The notes beneath the pieces are model-generated. The model ran no database searches and was not told the origin of the DNA. It saw only the letters and a list, made by a program, of their open reading frames with translations. From Dipylidium caninum (lineage: Eukaryota; Platyhelminthes; Cestoda; Cyclophyllidea; Dipylidiidae), in assembly GCA_017562135.1 (NCBI GenBank), contig QEYB01000821.1, forward strand, positions 1 through 64,000: DNA of 64,000 nt, read 5' to 3'. Both the position numbers and the translations under genes were made by a program. Below are positions 46,090 to 56,205 of this stretch, piece by piece; the first letter of the stretch is position 1, and each line of letters opens with the position of its first letter.

Positions 46090-46395
46090 TGTTGACCTGC
46101 GCCAAAGCGTGGTCTCTGTCAGTCTGCAGCGGGTCAATTTCACCAAATCTACTTTCCGTTATCCGCTAATTTCCACTTGTGCACCGTCAAGTGGGGCGAT
46201 ATGAGGGCTCATTGCGCGGTGAAACTCCTCGTTGGCCCTCTCTCTATCACACAGCGTGGTCTCTGCCAGTCCGCAGTGGGTTAATTACACAAGGTCTTCT
46301 CCTCGTTAGCCGCTAATTTCCCCTTGTGTACTGTCAATGGGGGCGATATGAGGGCTAGTCGCGCGGTGAAACTCCTTGTGGAACAGTGTCCTAAT
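46090..46395 (+). repeat. Tandem duplication, about 145-bp unit
   Basis: Two copies with GCGTGGTCTCTG, CAGTCYGCAG, CGCTAATTTCC, GGGGCGATATGAGGGCT and GCGCGGTGAAACTCCT. The inverted family B copy at 9540-9720 has only one unit, so the duplication is specific to this copy. Confidence 0.8.
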
Positions 46396-46429
46396 GACGA
46401 GTGACGATTAGATGAAGGATTAGTCGTCT

Positions 46430-46600
46430 TTGTCGCCTCTTTGTCGCATTCAACTCTGTCGAATGCCCACTCTTCTGAGGATGCTATTGTCCCCAGCTCG
46501 CAGTGCGAGCCTCATGCCTTCTCACCTTACTCGCCGCACTATGAGTCTCCACCTTCGTTCGCTTGCTCAATATATACACACCATTCTACCAGCTGTGGAT
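46430..46600 (+). repeat. Repeat shared with 55895-56045
   Basis: Both contain GAATGYCC, CTCTGAGTATG/CTCTGAGGATG, GCGCGAGCCTCATG/GTGCGAGCCTCATG and CTCCACCTTC. It occurs downstream of family B here and shortly before the family A remnant at 56.2 kb. Confidence 0.65.
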
Positions 46601-46769
46601 GGCTTTCGTCAGTCCTTCTACTCCTACCGCCACACCGGCACACATTCCGCACAAGTGACACCTACCGTTCCAACATTAACTGAAGCTTCCGCCACTTTCC
46701 AGACTTTCGATTGTAGCCTCACAGATCAGGCGGGTCTCCTTGCGTACCGCATTAGGGTGAGCACGAAAT

Positions 46770-47999
46770 GTGAGTTTTAAAACTGCTCCCTATACCACTT
46801 CACACTGTCTACTTTTGGTAGGACAAAAAGGATACTGGAAACCGCTTTTGCACGGTATACGTCCAAGTCCCGATCGCAGATACCTTGCCCGATTAACAAG
46901 TTCAGTCGCTGTCCGTGGTGTGATGAAAGAACACAGGACAGCAGCACGCATTGCCGAACCCAAATGTTGCCTCCAATGTGTGTTTCAGTGAGTATGAATG
47001 AGACGGACTTTTACGAATTAGAGCCACTTCGAAGTGGCAATCAACTGAATGGCCGCCTCACCTGGCCTCCTCCCTTCCTCTGTCACCGTTCCCGATTGCT
47101 TCACAGCGTCGCATGCAACTCAATCGACGCCTCTTCTTCCTCTTTCCGCCTCTTCTCTGCATAAAGTTAACTTCGCACCATTTTTTCCGCGTGATGCAGA
47201 ACACAATTGTTGCGTCGTCTGCTCTCTGTACTTACCGAAAAATTGCCGCTATAAATAAGGAAATGACGAGGTTTTTCGGGGCACTTGGCGCATGAATGAA
47301 ACCTCCAAATACACTCTCAGTGAGGTAGGCGTCCATGAAGATTATTTGTCAGTATCTGAAGCAATAGAGGTCAGTAATTGGAGGAGTCGTCTTAATGATA
47401 ACTCCTCGAACTTCCTCACCGGCATCCGACCATGAGGGTCGAAGTGTGTGTACATAGTTGGTATTGTGTCTGCAGAAAATCCTAAAACAAAAGGAGACCC
47501 TTTATTCCGAAGTGGTGGGCACTTGTTGAAGAATTATAAATAATTGTGGCATGAGTGAAGTAGAAAGGGAGGAAGCTCGGAGGGCGAGAGCGAATTTCGA
47601 ATCGTAGTGTGGTGGTGTGCGGTTGAAACGAACGTGTCATTGAATCAACAGCTCAACGTGAACTTAACGTTTCATTAGCGTAAATCGTCGAAATCGTCGA
47701 AATCGAGCCCATTTTCGGTGAGGATGAAGAAGGTGTGTCTCAACCATTGTTAAAACTTTACCAGCTCGTACCTGCCAATAGTGGATTCCTACAGCAACGC
47801 ATGCATTCCTGCCCCATTCGATGCCACTTGCTGGTCCACTTGTTGGAGGACAGCATGGCGTACTGCCTTGCCTCGGTGGCGTGTCCAGTCTACCAAGAGC
47901 GCTCAGTAGTCGTTTACGTGGGCACCCTCTTCGTTTATTTGCACCAGCTAATTCTCCACGCATAGGGGCTCTAGACCTCCCGTCACGAGATTGGCAAGG
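46770..47999. other. No gene supported
   Basis: Several open frames overlap on both strands (for example 47664-47963 - and 47821-48114 +). None has a recognisable motif or copy. The stretch after about 48000 is the duplicated 5' flank of the intact gene. Confidence 0.35.
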
Positions 48000-48264
48000 T
48001 AAATTCAGATTCCCACACCATTGGGCTTTGCCTTCTTTGTCAGCGCATTTCTTGAAGAGTGCTCAGATAATTCTGTCAACTAATTTCGACGGGTGTATCG
48101 AAGCTTGGCACTAAGGGGAAATAAGTACAAACAGCAGCTTTCCCAGGGTGGATCTCATGTATCGTTTGCTCCAACTGGCTACTGGGGCGGTCAGCAAAGA
48201 CTGACGTAAGTCCAATAAACAGTCTAAACTTACAGTTTCGTGAAATTGCGTCACCCCCAGAGCA

Positions 48265-48272
48265 TATATAAA
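48265..48272 (+). promoter_or_regulatory. TATA box of the intact family A gene
   Basis: TATATAAA beginning 54 nt before the ATG at 48319. The sequence around and upstream is shared with the subtype E pseudogenes at 21444 and 26241. Confidence 0.8.
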
Positions 48273-48318
48273 CAGCTTTACTTGGAGTAGAATTCCGAGA
48301 AACCAGCCTCTTCTTACG

Positions 48319-49046
48319 ATGTCGGCTCATTTGGTAGCCTGTCTGCTAGCTTTGCTGCCTTGTCTTGTCAGTGTTATTGCCTGCTGCACAAAGCCACTCG
48401 AGACAGAATTGATGCTGCCCGTGAACAACAGTCAAGTACCCACAGGTTACCTCCTTTGCCTCATTCTCCCCCACCACATCCGTTTAGTTTGCCAATGTGT
48501 CTCATGTCTTTCAGGACTGTGTAGACCGTCGAAGATTGTTGATTATCAACATGATGTCTCCAGCATCATCGAGTCTCTGATCTTCAGATTTCTCCGCCAC
48601 ATGCTGATAGAGGGCAATGTAAATGAACCCGTTTGGTGGACTAATTTGAAAAACGCCGCCTCGAAGATCGCATTGGTCAATGCCGTGCCGACAAACGAGA
48701 CGGTTGAGTTTACCACACTTCTCGAAAGGCTGTCTTTTAATTTCTTCATACCAAACGACATAAATCTCGAGTAAGTTCTGATAAACTGATCGTATTTGGC
48801 GTCTTCTCTCTTGTCTCTCCCAGGCGTTTTAATGGTGCTTATACCATTCTCCAATGGCGGTTCAGCGGGCTATTGCAATATAACGCCTCGTCAGGCGAGG
48901 TTTCTATTAGGAGTACTTGGAACCACACGGTGCAGGATACAGTCGCCATGAACTATTTCTTCGATCACGAGGAAACAATGCGAATGGCAATTTTGCGCAA
49001 GTTTAAGAAGTCCATTTCAGATGAATCCTGTCGTGTGATCCAGTGA
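48319..49046 (+). CDS. Intact family A gene: 201-aa predicted secreted glycoprotein (locus 14)
   Basis: Exons: 48319-48445 (127 nt), 48515-48770 (256 nt) and 48824-49046 (223 nt), with introns of 69 and 53 bp and phases 1 and 2. Splice sites are CAG/GTTACC with TTTCAG, and CGA/GTAAGT with CTCCCAG. Residues 1-21 form a signal peptide, with cleavage probably before Cys22-Cys23. Cys45 and Cys197 match the conserved Cys of other copies and could form a disulfide. Four N-glycosylation sequons occur at Asn36, 103, 148 and 161. Residues 54-76 look like an amphipathic helix. The stretch 105-165 alternates like beta strands and contains Asn-Gly-Ala-Tyr-Thr-Ile (131-136). A helix follows at 175-190. 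No membrane segment follows the signal peptide and no GPI signal is evident. I recognise no family. The frame is uninterrupted across intron 1 because its 69 bp are open, so intron retention would add 23 hydrophobic residues. Confidence 0.85.
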
Positions 49047-49107
49047 CCCGCCTGCTGTGCTGATTTCCATCTGTCCCCCTTCCCTTTTGTAACCGCTTCT
49101 CTCCTTC

Positions 49108-49113
49108 AGTAAA
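49108..49113 (+). terminator. Variant polyadenylation signal of locus 14
   Basis: AGTAAA, a common variant of AATAAA, 62 nt after the stop codon. The distance agrees with loci 5 and 9. Confidence 0.45.
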
Positions 49114-49119
49114 GCGTTC

Positions 49120-50430
49120 CTGTTTCAATGATAATGAACGACTCCTCACTGTCTGACGACGTTAGTTTGGCGTGGCAGTAGACTTGGGGTAGTACGCTTG
49201 TCTGCTATACCCAGGCACTGTCCTCTCCGCGTGATTTGGGGAAAATCATCACTGTGTGAGGTGCTCACCACGATCCACCCTCCCTTGACTGACTCACTAT
49301 TTATCGGCGCTAACTGGTGCTTGAGCTTTAGGGGTTCACCGGAGCACCCTCGAGATGTGTGCTGCTACCTCAACTTAGCGTAACTCCAACTGCTCAACCA
49401 ACGTCCAGTGAAGCTACCTCATCAAGATCTTCTTTTTCAGCCAAACCACTGCAGCCTCTGCCATTGGCGGCTCATTAGCGCGTATATTGGCATGACTCGC
49501 CCGAATTACTTCTGAATCTACCTAACTTTTGGAGTAATATGTCGGTGAAGTGGGCACCTGTCACTCTCGCTGCCTCGCAGGTGTGGGGATAAATATCTAC
49601 GGAACTGACTAAAACCTGACTACTTTCCGCGATTCGCAGATCATTGCAAGTTGTGAGTTTCTACATAAGGTCGCCAACATCATCAACTATTTAGCCGTTG
49701 AGATTTTAAAGTTTACGATTCAGTTGCTCACAAACTAGTTTGGGAATTGAGATAACAGTCGCTTATTGTCTGGATCACATCAACTGGAATAGTGGCCTTC
49801 GGGGCGGGAATAAGATTGGGAATGTGGATGGGCATCATGCAGCAGTCGACATGAAATGGCGAGATCGCTAGGGATAAGCGGGTGCGCTTAATCTGTTAGC
49901 ATTGGATAAGTAAACTGATGCTTGTGTCAAGATAAACAATTTTTGGCGCCACGACGAAGGAGTAAGAGGGAAAACACAGACGTTCACTGGAGTTCTCGCT
50001 TTAGGTATGCCAACTTCTTTTGACTCAGTGTGACCTGTCGTCGGACGGGGGCAACTGATCACAGGCGAATGGAAGGTGTGAAAAAGAGGGCACAAGGGTG
50101 AAAACCACCACATTGTTCACTAAGTCGGAAATAGGGGAAGACACTAAAAAAAATATTAGCATTTGTGTGTTTAAAATTCGTTGAGGAGCTACGTGGAGGA
50201 CGCACATGGCTGTTATAAAAGTCTTCAGCGAATGTTAAGGTCCCCTAGTTTGTGTCCATGAGTAGTTTCGTGCATTCCAAATGTGACAGGGGTGCCAAAT
50301 TTATATTAGTGAAATCACAAGGCGTGTTACAACATTTGAGCCACAGAGCCGTCACTGCCTTTGTTTACTCGGAAGTGAGAAGCGTAGACCTGGCCCGTGA
50401 CTTTTTGAGTTGGAGTAACGAGGTCCCATG
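49120..50430. other. No gene recognised
   Basis: Short open frames only. No copy of this stretch is apparent elsewhere in the window. Confidence 0.4.
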
Positions 50431-50431
50431 G

Positions 50432-50620
50432 ACACCACTCAATTACCACTGAAATTGAAAACTTCCGATCATTCAGAATCTTCAATCGAGACTGTCCGCC
50501 ATGCGGATTACTCCCAGTAGACCAGCACGTGTCGTGTTTTGGACCTTTCACAAATGAATATGTTACTACCTTTGGAGGTGTGTGTCTTTGTGAGGATAGC
50601 TCGCTTTACGCGCTGTGATG
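50432..50620 (-). pseudogene. Family A exon 2 remnant (locus 15)
   Basis: The minus-strand frame has Leu-Asn-Asp-Arg-Lys-Phe-Ser-Ile-Ser-Val-Val, aligning with Val-Glu-Gly-Arg-Glu-Phe-Ile-Ile-Ser-Val-Val of locus 5. A preceding Thr-Arg-His-Val-Leu-Val segment, in another frame, matches Thr-Arg-His-Leu-Ile-Ala. At least one frameshift separates them. Exons 1 and 3 were not found. Confidence 0.5.
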
Positions 50621-51591
50621 CATATTGCTGCAGCCGAGAAAGCCAAGTCGACACTACCGACATCATTGATATATCAACAAATCGCATCTGAGGTTGCTTA
50701 TCCTCATGAGCGCCATCGAAGTAAACGTGTACCCCCAACTGCTTGATGAAGGTCCCCTTCTGTCGGGAGGAGTAAGGGTTTGAGCTTGTTCAATTTTTGT
50801 GTACGTGCTCTGTCCTATGGTTTCCACGCGACTAATCTTCTACGAAGTATAGATTTCACTAATGCATATTTTATTTAGTCTCGGTGCCGTCAGGGCTTTG
50901 TGGTTCATCTCGAGTCGACATGTCTCGAGATGTATGCAACTACAGGGGCCATTCACCGCATAGCTGCATCAATGCCACCTTTTTAACAATATGTCAGACG
51001 AGAAACATTAATTTCCGTTTCCTTCGCTAACATGGTGGCACTTACCGCTGTTGGAATGGCTGTCGAGGCGTGGATGTAGGTGTTGAAGGACTGAAGAACA
51101 TCATCTGCAGCTAATGGAATGACCTCGAGACTACATCAGCGGTGGAGTTATGTCGAGCCCGATTATGACAGCAAGAAGGGGTTGTGGAGAGCTCAGTAAA
51201 TCAAATCAGGTGATTCAGGAGAAAGGTAGCAAAATATATATTGTGGGATTACTTAAGTAAATGTAGATGAAGAGATTTGTGAGCAATACAACAAACTGGT
51301 CATTCTCCTAATTGAGCCAACTCTAATAATGCCACCAGTGGACTCACTTGAACTCGTAAATCATCATCCTCTTACTGAAAGATGCCGCGAAATTGGGGCA
51401 TGTTGGAGAGTTCAACAATGATAGCCAGCATTAGTATTTTTGGTCTAATAACAATCTCAACTATCCCTGTGCTTGCGACACGACGTGAGCAAACACTGGC
51501 ACATCTACTCCGAACCAGCTGAACCAGTACACTTTACGGCAAAAGCATATTGGTGGAAAGGATTAAAGTGGACCGCTGAGAAAACAGATTT

Positions 51592-52530
51592 CGCCCAATC
51601 GTCGGCCACCGTGGCACCCTATCTGCTCAGCCGTCTGACCACGAACATCACCGTCGAAGTCATCTAGTGACTATGACTCTCTAAAGGTAGCCAAACGCCT
51701 CGTCATCTAATTGGTACGGACCTGGGCGCCTCCCCTTGGCGACCGCCGGGGTGGGTGGTTAGCCCTTCCAGCTAATACCTAGGTCACTCCCCGGGGATCA
51801 CAGTGCGGCTGTGAGGTTGAGGTCTCTGCCTCAGTATTCCTCTTTGGCTAGTCATTGTGTTCCGTTTAGTTGCGGCACCTAGTAGTCATTTGGACCGGTG
51901 TTTATTGAAGTAGCCTCGCTCACATCATCCCATCCGCCGTCGTCATCATCAATCATCTGACTCCTACTTTGATGCTGACTTCTTGGTCTCAACTGAGGAT
52001 ACAATTCTATCCCCACTGAAGCCTGTTCCCCATCGGTCTGTGTCGATGCTTTCGTTAAGGCTCTTGATGTCTCTATCTGCCTCAGGGTGAACGAGGGCTG
52101 GTTGGCGAAGGTCGACCGTCGCCACTGAGTCCCAAAACGTAAGGAGAGTGGCGAAGCACTTGGCCTACTTGACATGCCGGAGCATATTAGTCGAGGGACG
52201 TATAAGAAAGGGATATTTGTTTAATGCACCGGAGAAACTCAAGTGGGAGATTACTCTGCGCGAAATTGTTGTGGATGGAGGATTGTATAAAATTCCAGTG
52301 ATAGGAAATCGGCTTCTCTTTGAACCATCGAGTCTGTTCACCAGAGTCATGGGCAATGTTTCCTGACATGGGCCTTCTTTTCTCTAACTGAGTGCGCCGC
52401 GGCGTCCGATGTCACCAGATGTGTCTTTGGCAAGTCTCAAAAAGACCATTCGAAGGAAGCTTGTGGTGGGTTTTAATTCATTCATTTCAAGTGATGTTTG
52501 TCGACTCACCTGGACTGACTGCTGTCTAAC
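51592..52530 (+). pseudogene. Family A pseudogene interrupted by an insertion (locus 16)
   Basis: The exon 1 remnant (51592-51667) has lost its ATG but shows the family pattern Tyr-Leu-Leu-Ser-Arg-Leu-Thr before a stop. Exon 2 (about 52120-52362) is open, with Val-Ala-Lys-His-Leu-Ala-Tyr, Trp-Glu-Ile-Thr-Leu-Arg and Pro-Val-Ile-Gly-Asn-Arg-Leu, but lacks its acceptor, and its donor reads GGGCAATG (GC instead of GT). Exon 3 is only the second half (about 52405-52510), ending Asp-Val-Cys-Arg-Leu-Thr with the stop codon lost. The TATA box is also lost. This copy kept exactly the exon 2 that locus 9 lost. Confidence 0.7.
51705..52110 (-). mobile_element. Insertion carrying a coding-like 3' end
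   Basis: Absent from the corresponding intron 1 of loci 4, 5 and 9. On the minus strand the frame ending at TAG 51879-51881 is not low-complexity. It is Ser/Thr/Gln-rich, then has an acidic Ile-Asp-Asp-Asp-Asp-Gly-Gly-Trp-Asp-Asp segment and ends Asn-Thr-Gly-Pro-Asn-Asp-Tyr. It resembles the C-terminus of a structural or regulatory protein. The remaining 175 bases are GC-richer, with CCCCGGGGA and CCACCCCGGCGG strings unlike the neighbourhood. It may be a retrocopy fragment or the 3' part of a retroelement. I saw no target-site duplication, poly-A or terminal repeats, so the type is unproven. Confidence 0.35.
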
Positions 52531-53184
52531 CAAAATTATTTGACCTTGCATTGTCCACGCTATGTGCATTACAATAAGTCAGTCTCCTCACGTGGTTGTG
52601 AGGATGCCGTTAAAGCTGCCTGGTTCAAACTGCCTTGAGGCCAGCCAGCGGCTCATGTGAAAATTCAAACTTCGCACTTAGTAGGGGTAACCTCATCTCC
52701 ACCCTAACAACCCACTCATGAGATTATGCGAGCCAACTTTCAGGCACTAGGGCTACTTTGTCTGGCCGTCCACAGTTGTCACCAGGTAGTGTTGAACAGT
52801 TGGCTTAACATATTCCACATCGCAGTAGGACGTTAGGCTACGAGAAGAAAGCATTCCCAACCTCAGGTGGATGGAATGTTTTAATTGCTGAGATGCTTAT
52901 TTCCAGTGGATGAGGCCCCATTGACACTGTTTTCGTTATGGCCATACTGTTTGAGATTCGTTACTCTCATGAGCATCAGTGAAATGGATGGTACGTCGAA
53001 CTCGCAGGTAGAAGGTACCCTGCGCCGCGAGGATGTCTCTCGTCTCTCCGACACGAGACATGGAATGGGCGATTGTGTCAGCGCGACAAACATGACACAT
53101 GACCTGCAAAGGACTATGGCAAGCTTGGGCTTATTGTCATACAACGCTGCGAATTGTCTATCACCTGCACAATGAGCGTATCCG

Positions 53185-53436
53185 GTGTCCACATCCTTCA
53201 GAGACCCAGTAATTAATAACTTCCCCTTCAACCATCGGCCTAAACACGTGAAAATAAAAGACCACAAGTCCGCAGTTGCAGGAAGACATGTACCCAACGT
53301 CATCATATTTGCATTGACAATCGAGAAGTATGGGAAAGGACGAATGGAAGCTGAGAACCTCATGAGGTCGATCATTTCTGCCATGACGAAGTGTTTTAAA
53401 GATGCTTTAGGTGCTGTAAGAGATGGGGTAAAATAA
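53185..53436 (+). other. Candidate exon, unknown function
   Basis: A CATCCTTCAG acceptor at about 53202 is followed by an open frame with His-Val-Lys-Ile-Lys-Asp-His, Val-Ile-Ile-Phe-Ala-Leu-Thr-Ile-Glu-Lys-Tyr, and a helix ending at TAA directly in an AATAAAG context. The length (about 234 nt) is near that of family A exon 3, but the Gly-Ala-Tyr motif is absent. A 189-codon frame on the opposite strand overlaps it, so at least one is spurious. I cannot identify it. Confidence 0.25.
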
Positions 53437-53859
53437 AGAACGGAGAACAAGCTATTTTTAAAATGAGAACATGTAATCGTCTACGTCAAGTCTTGGCAAT
53501 GTGCCCGAATCCCGAATGACGCCAAAGTCGAGCTCCTCAACGAGTACTGAAACCTTAAACTATTAACCATGACATAAACACGAATCAGCATCGTTGGACG
53601 CCATGTCTGAAAATGTCTAACGCTCCAAGTGCCTCCGATCTTCAGCATATTTTCATGCTTTGTCACAACTTTCGAAGTCTGAAAATTGGCATGACGGAAA
53701 AAACCCGTTTGGTATGCTAGTCTGTACCGATCTCATCAATTAACCAATTTTGGTTGTGTCCCCCATTGTAGTTTTGGTACTACGAGCAAGGAATCTTCAT
53801 GAGGAGCTCTCACGTCTTTAGACTCTGAAAGGGTAATTGTAATTGCCCTTCATCCTTTT

Positions 53860-54490
53860 GAGCACAATTGCGGGGAGTGAATACCTCCGTGGTTCATGGA
53901 TGTAGGAAAACTCGCCAGCACGCATAATGCGCAATCTGTTGTAGAGAATTAAATAACCGCTAAAACAGGCCGCACGGCAAATCGACTGTAGCGAAAGATG
54001 ATCGGTAAAGTGATGGTTGACTGCCGCGCATCGGTCGGCGAAGAGGTGAGGACGTGAGGAATACCAGGCAAAGAATGAAGAACTACTGACGTGACACCCG
54101 TTTGACAATGTCAACGCTCACTTTGTGGGAAATACTGTGGAGAGATCATGTAAGACAAATGAGTGCATTGTAGATACTATGTGCAGGGAATCCCAATGGC
54201 AATCTCTCTCGCATGTGGATTAAGAAGGTGCACTTGTACCACTTGCAGTCGACAATTTTCGGCCATCATTTGGATTATAAAGTGTGGGAGTAAATATCCC
54301 AATGGTGGACTGACGTAAGAAACTTCGTCGGCCTGCATAATCCGTAAGTGGTTGGAGAGGATTCAAAAACCACATCGAAATGGCAGCCTTTAAACGTGTA
54401 ACTACGAATGGCGGTACGAACATCCGTCGTTTAGTTTTGTGTAAGAAGAATATGACGAAGATTTGAGGCGGGCTTCGCAATCAACCACCA
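53860..54490 (-). repeat. Diverged tandem pair, about 380-bp offset
   Basis: About 53870-54090 and 54250-54490 appear related: both have a CGTAAG/AGGAAAACT...CGYCGGCMTGCATAAT/GCCAGCACGCATAAT stretch followed by comparable spacing. The end of the second matches 15540-15610 (AGAAGAAT-TGRCGAAGAT and AATCAACCACCA). Each has an open minus-strand frame (54114-53818 and 54480-54220), but these align poorly, so coding is unproven. Confidence 0.35.
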
Positions 54491-54499
54491 CATGGCAAA

Positions 54500-55890
54500 T
54501 GACATTGAAAGCTAATATACAGTCTACTTACAAAAATGCAGGCATTTAGTGATTAGAGGTGTCGGTTTCCCCTTTGCCATGCGGGAATGTTGAAACGCGT
54601 CTCAAATTAACGAACTTCAAATTCATCGTTACCTGAGACGAAGAGGCTCTCAGTCTCGTAGGTCACCCCGCTGTCCCGAAAGGGTTGCAGGTTCTCCTAT
54701 TCACGTGGTTATATCGGTCTCACTTTCTAACAATTTGGAATGCGGCTCTCGATGTTCAATCAAAGGCAATCTCGTCGAGCAGTGTATCAACTACACTGGA
54801 GAATGCAGACGCTGGCAAGTAGGATGGAATGGCACTCAGTTGAAATCGGATCATACGCTCCAAATGGTCAATTGGAGGAGGCGGCACCTCCTTTCCCTTA
54901 AAGCGAACGTGCAAGTGAGCAGATGTCACAAGAATGGTGCTATGATTAGCCTTCGAGAGGCACTTTTTACTGGATAGATGCGAAGAGTATGTCCTCAGCC
55001 CAATGCGCGTTCGAGACAATATTTGACTCCGCCGACGCAAGTTGAAGTGTTGTGAACCCTCGGAGAGCTCATTTGTTAGCCCTCTGCTCCAGAGTGGTCC
55101 ATGAAACTCAACCGGTGTTCCTTGTTCGCGCTTCACCACGGCAATAAACATGCTTCACACTAATCCGTCCACATGCTACCTATTTACTGCGTCTTCCACG
55201 CCCTACACACACTCCATTTCTCTTCCTACGGCACTTTGTCAGCCGTGTCAGGGATGACACCCTCATTGGAGGCGTTACCTTTTCGCAACACGTTGAAAGG
55301 GGTTTATGTAAGCAGTCAATAAATTGAGGTTTGGATAAGGTTGGGAAGCTCGCCTATGGCTTGATCTAAGATGCGAAGAGAGTTCGAAGTTAAGATGTAG
55401 GGTAAAAAATGTACACATTCTAAAAATAAAGCAATTTTCGCCCTGCATTTAATCTCGAATCCGACCGAGTCCTGCGTGGTCTCTGCAGAATCGTGATACC
55501 CTCAAACCCTGAGATCCATTTCACCACTCACCAACCTCTAGTTCTCCAATGACATTATGATGGCGTCAATTGCACATCTTCGAAAATTCTCTGTCACAAG
55601 GTCCAGCGAATGCGGGGACAGTAACTTAAAGGAAAAAGCTAGGCGACCATCCATTCAGCCCGCGCATTAACAGTTCAGGATCCACTGCAGTAGGAGAACA
55701 TTCAACTGGGGAGGCTTGCATTTGCGTCCTACTCAGATTGTCGTTTGGTCTTCGGAGGGGTGTGACACAATGAGGAACGGATTGCCACCTCAAATAGGTT
55801 CATGATCATGTCCTCTTAACCAATTTTCCTGGACGCATACTGGGCCAACTTCACTGCAACAGCAACTATAGCCAATGAACCAGTGTTGGA
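54500..55890. other. No gene supported
   Basis: The frames at 54705-54977 (+) and 55151-54756 (-) overlap each other and have no copies or motifs. Confidence 0.35.
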
Positions 55891-56205
55891 TGACAAAAAT
55901 TATAATCGCATTCAATCCCTGTTGAATGTCCGCTCCTCTGAGTATGCCCTTGTTCCCAGCTCCAAGCGCGAGCCTCATGACTTCTTTCCTTACTCGCTCC
56001 GCCACAAGTCTCCACCTTCTTTTGCTTCCTCGATATACACACAGGCATGCGGTTGCTCATTTGGGAGCGAAAGGAGGAGGCTGAATGGGGGCGCGTTGAC
56101 TTGGTGCGACACGAAGTGAGTAAATACCAACATATCCATCCCGCTGAAATCAACATACTTGTGCTCAAGGCGTACGTCAGTGAGGCGGATTGAAGGAAGT
56201 CTCCG

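Larger units (their letters stand above)
44330..46430 (-). repeat. Family B unit, copy 2 (best preserved)
   Basis: Inverted copy of 9540-11945; its 44340-45120 part is a direct copy of 19855-20640. Three exon-like frames described separately are open here but damaged in the other copies. A CT tract (45981-46007) corresponds to the GA tract at 9838-9856. Confidence 0.8.
51230..53130 (+). repeat. Segmental duplication R6, copy b (holds locus 16)
   Basis: Direct copy of 31690-33170, longer because it retains exon 2 and carries an insertion between the exon 1 remnant and exon 2. Confidence 0.75.

Noticed and set aside
48546..48854. 102-codon antisense frame over exons 2-3 of the intact gene
   Set aside because: It is a shadow of a well-supported spliced gene on the + strand.
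48319..49046. Assignment to known tapeworm antigen families (antigen B, EG95-type, GP50)
   Set aside because: The size and exon layout do not match antigen B, and no fibronectin type III pattern as in EG95 was seen. I cannot compare reliably with GP50 from memory, so no name is given.
51705..52110. Calling the insert a specific LTR or TRIM element
   Set aside because: No terminal repeats, target-site duplication or primer-binding site could be seen.
52881..53450. 189-codon open frame on the minus strand
   Set aside because: Half of it lies in the 3' flank of a duplicated family A unit whose other copy (32.9-33.2 kb) is closed. No motif or splice support.
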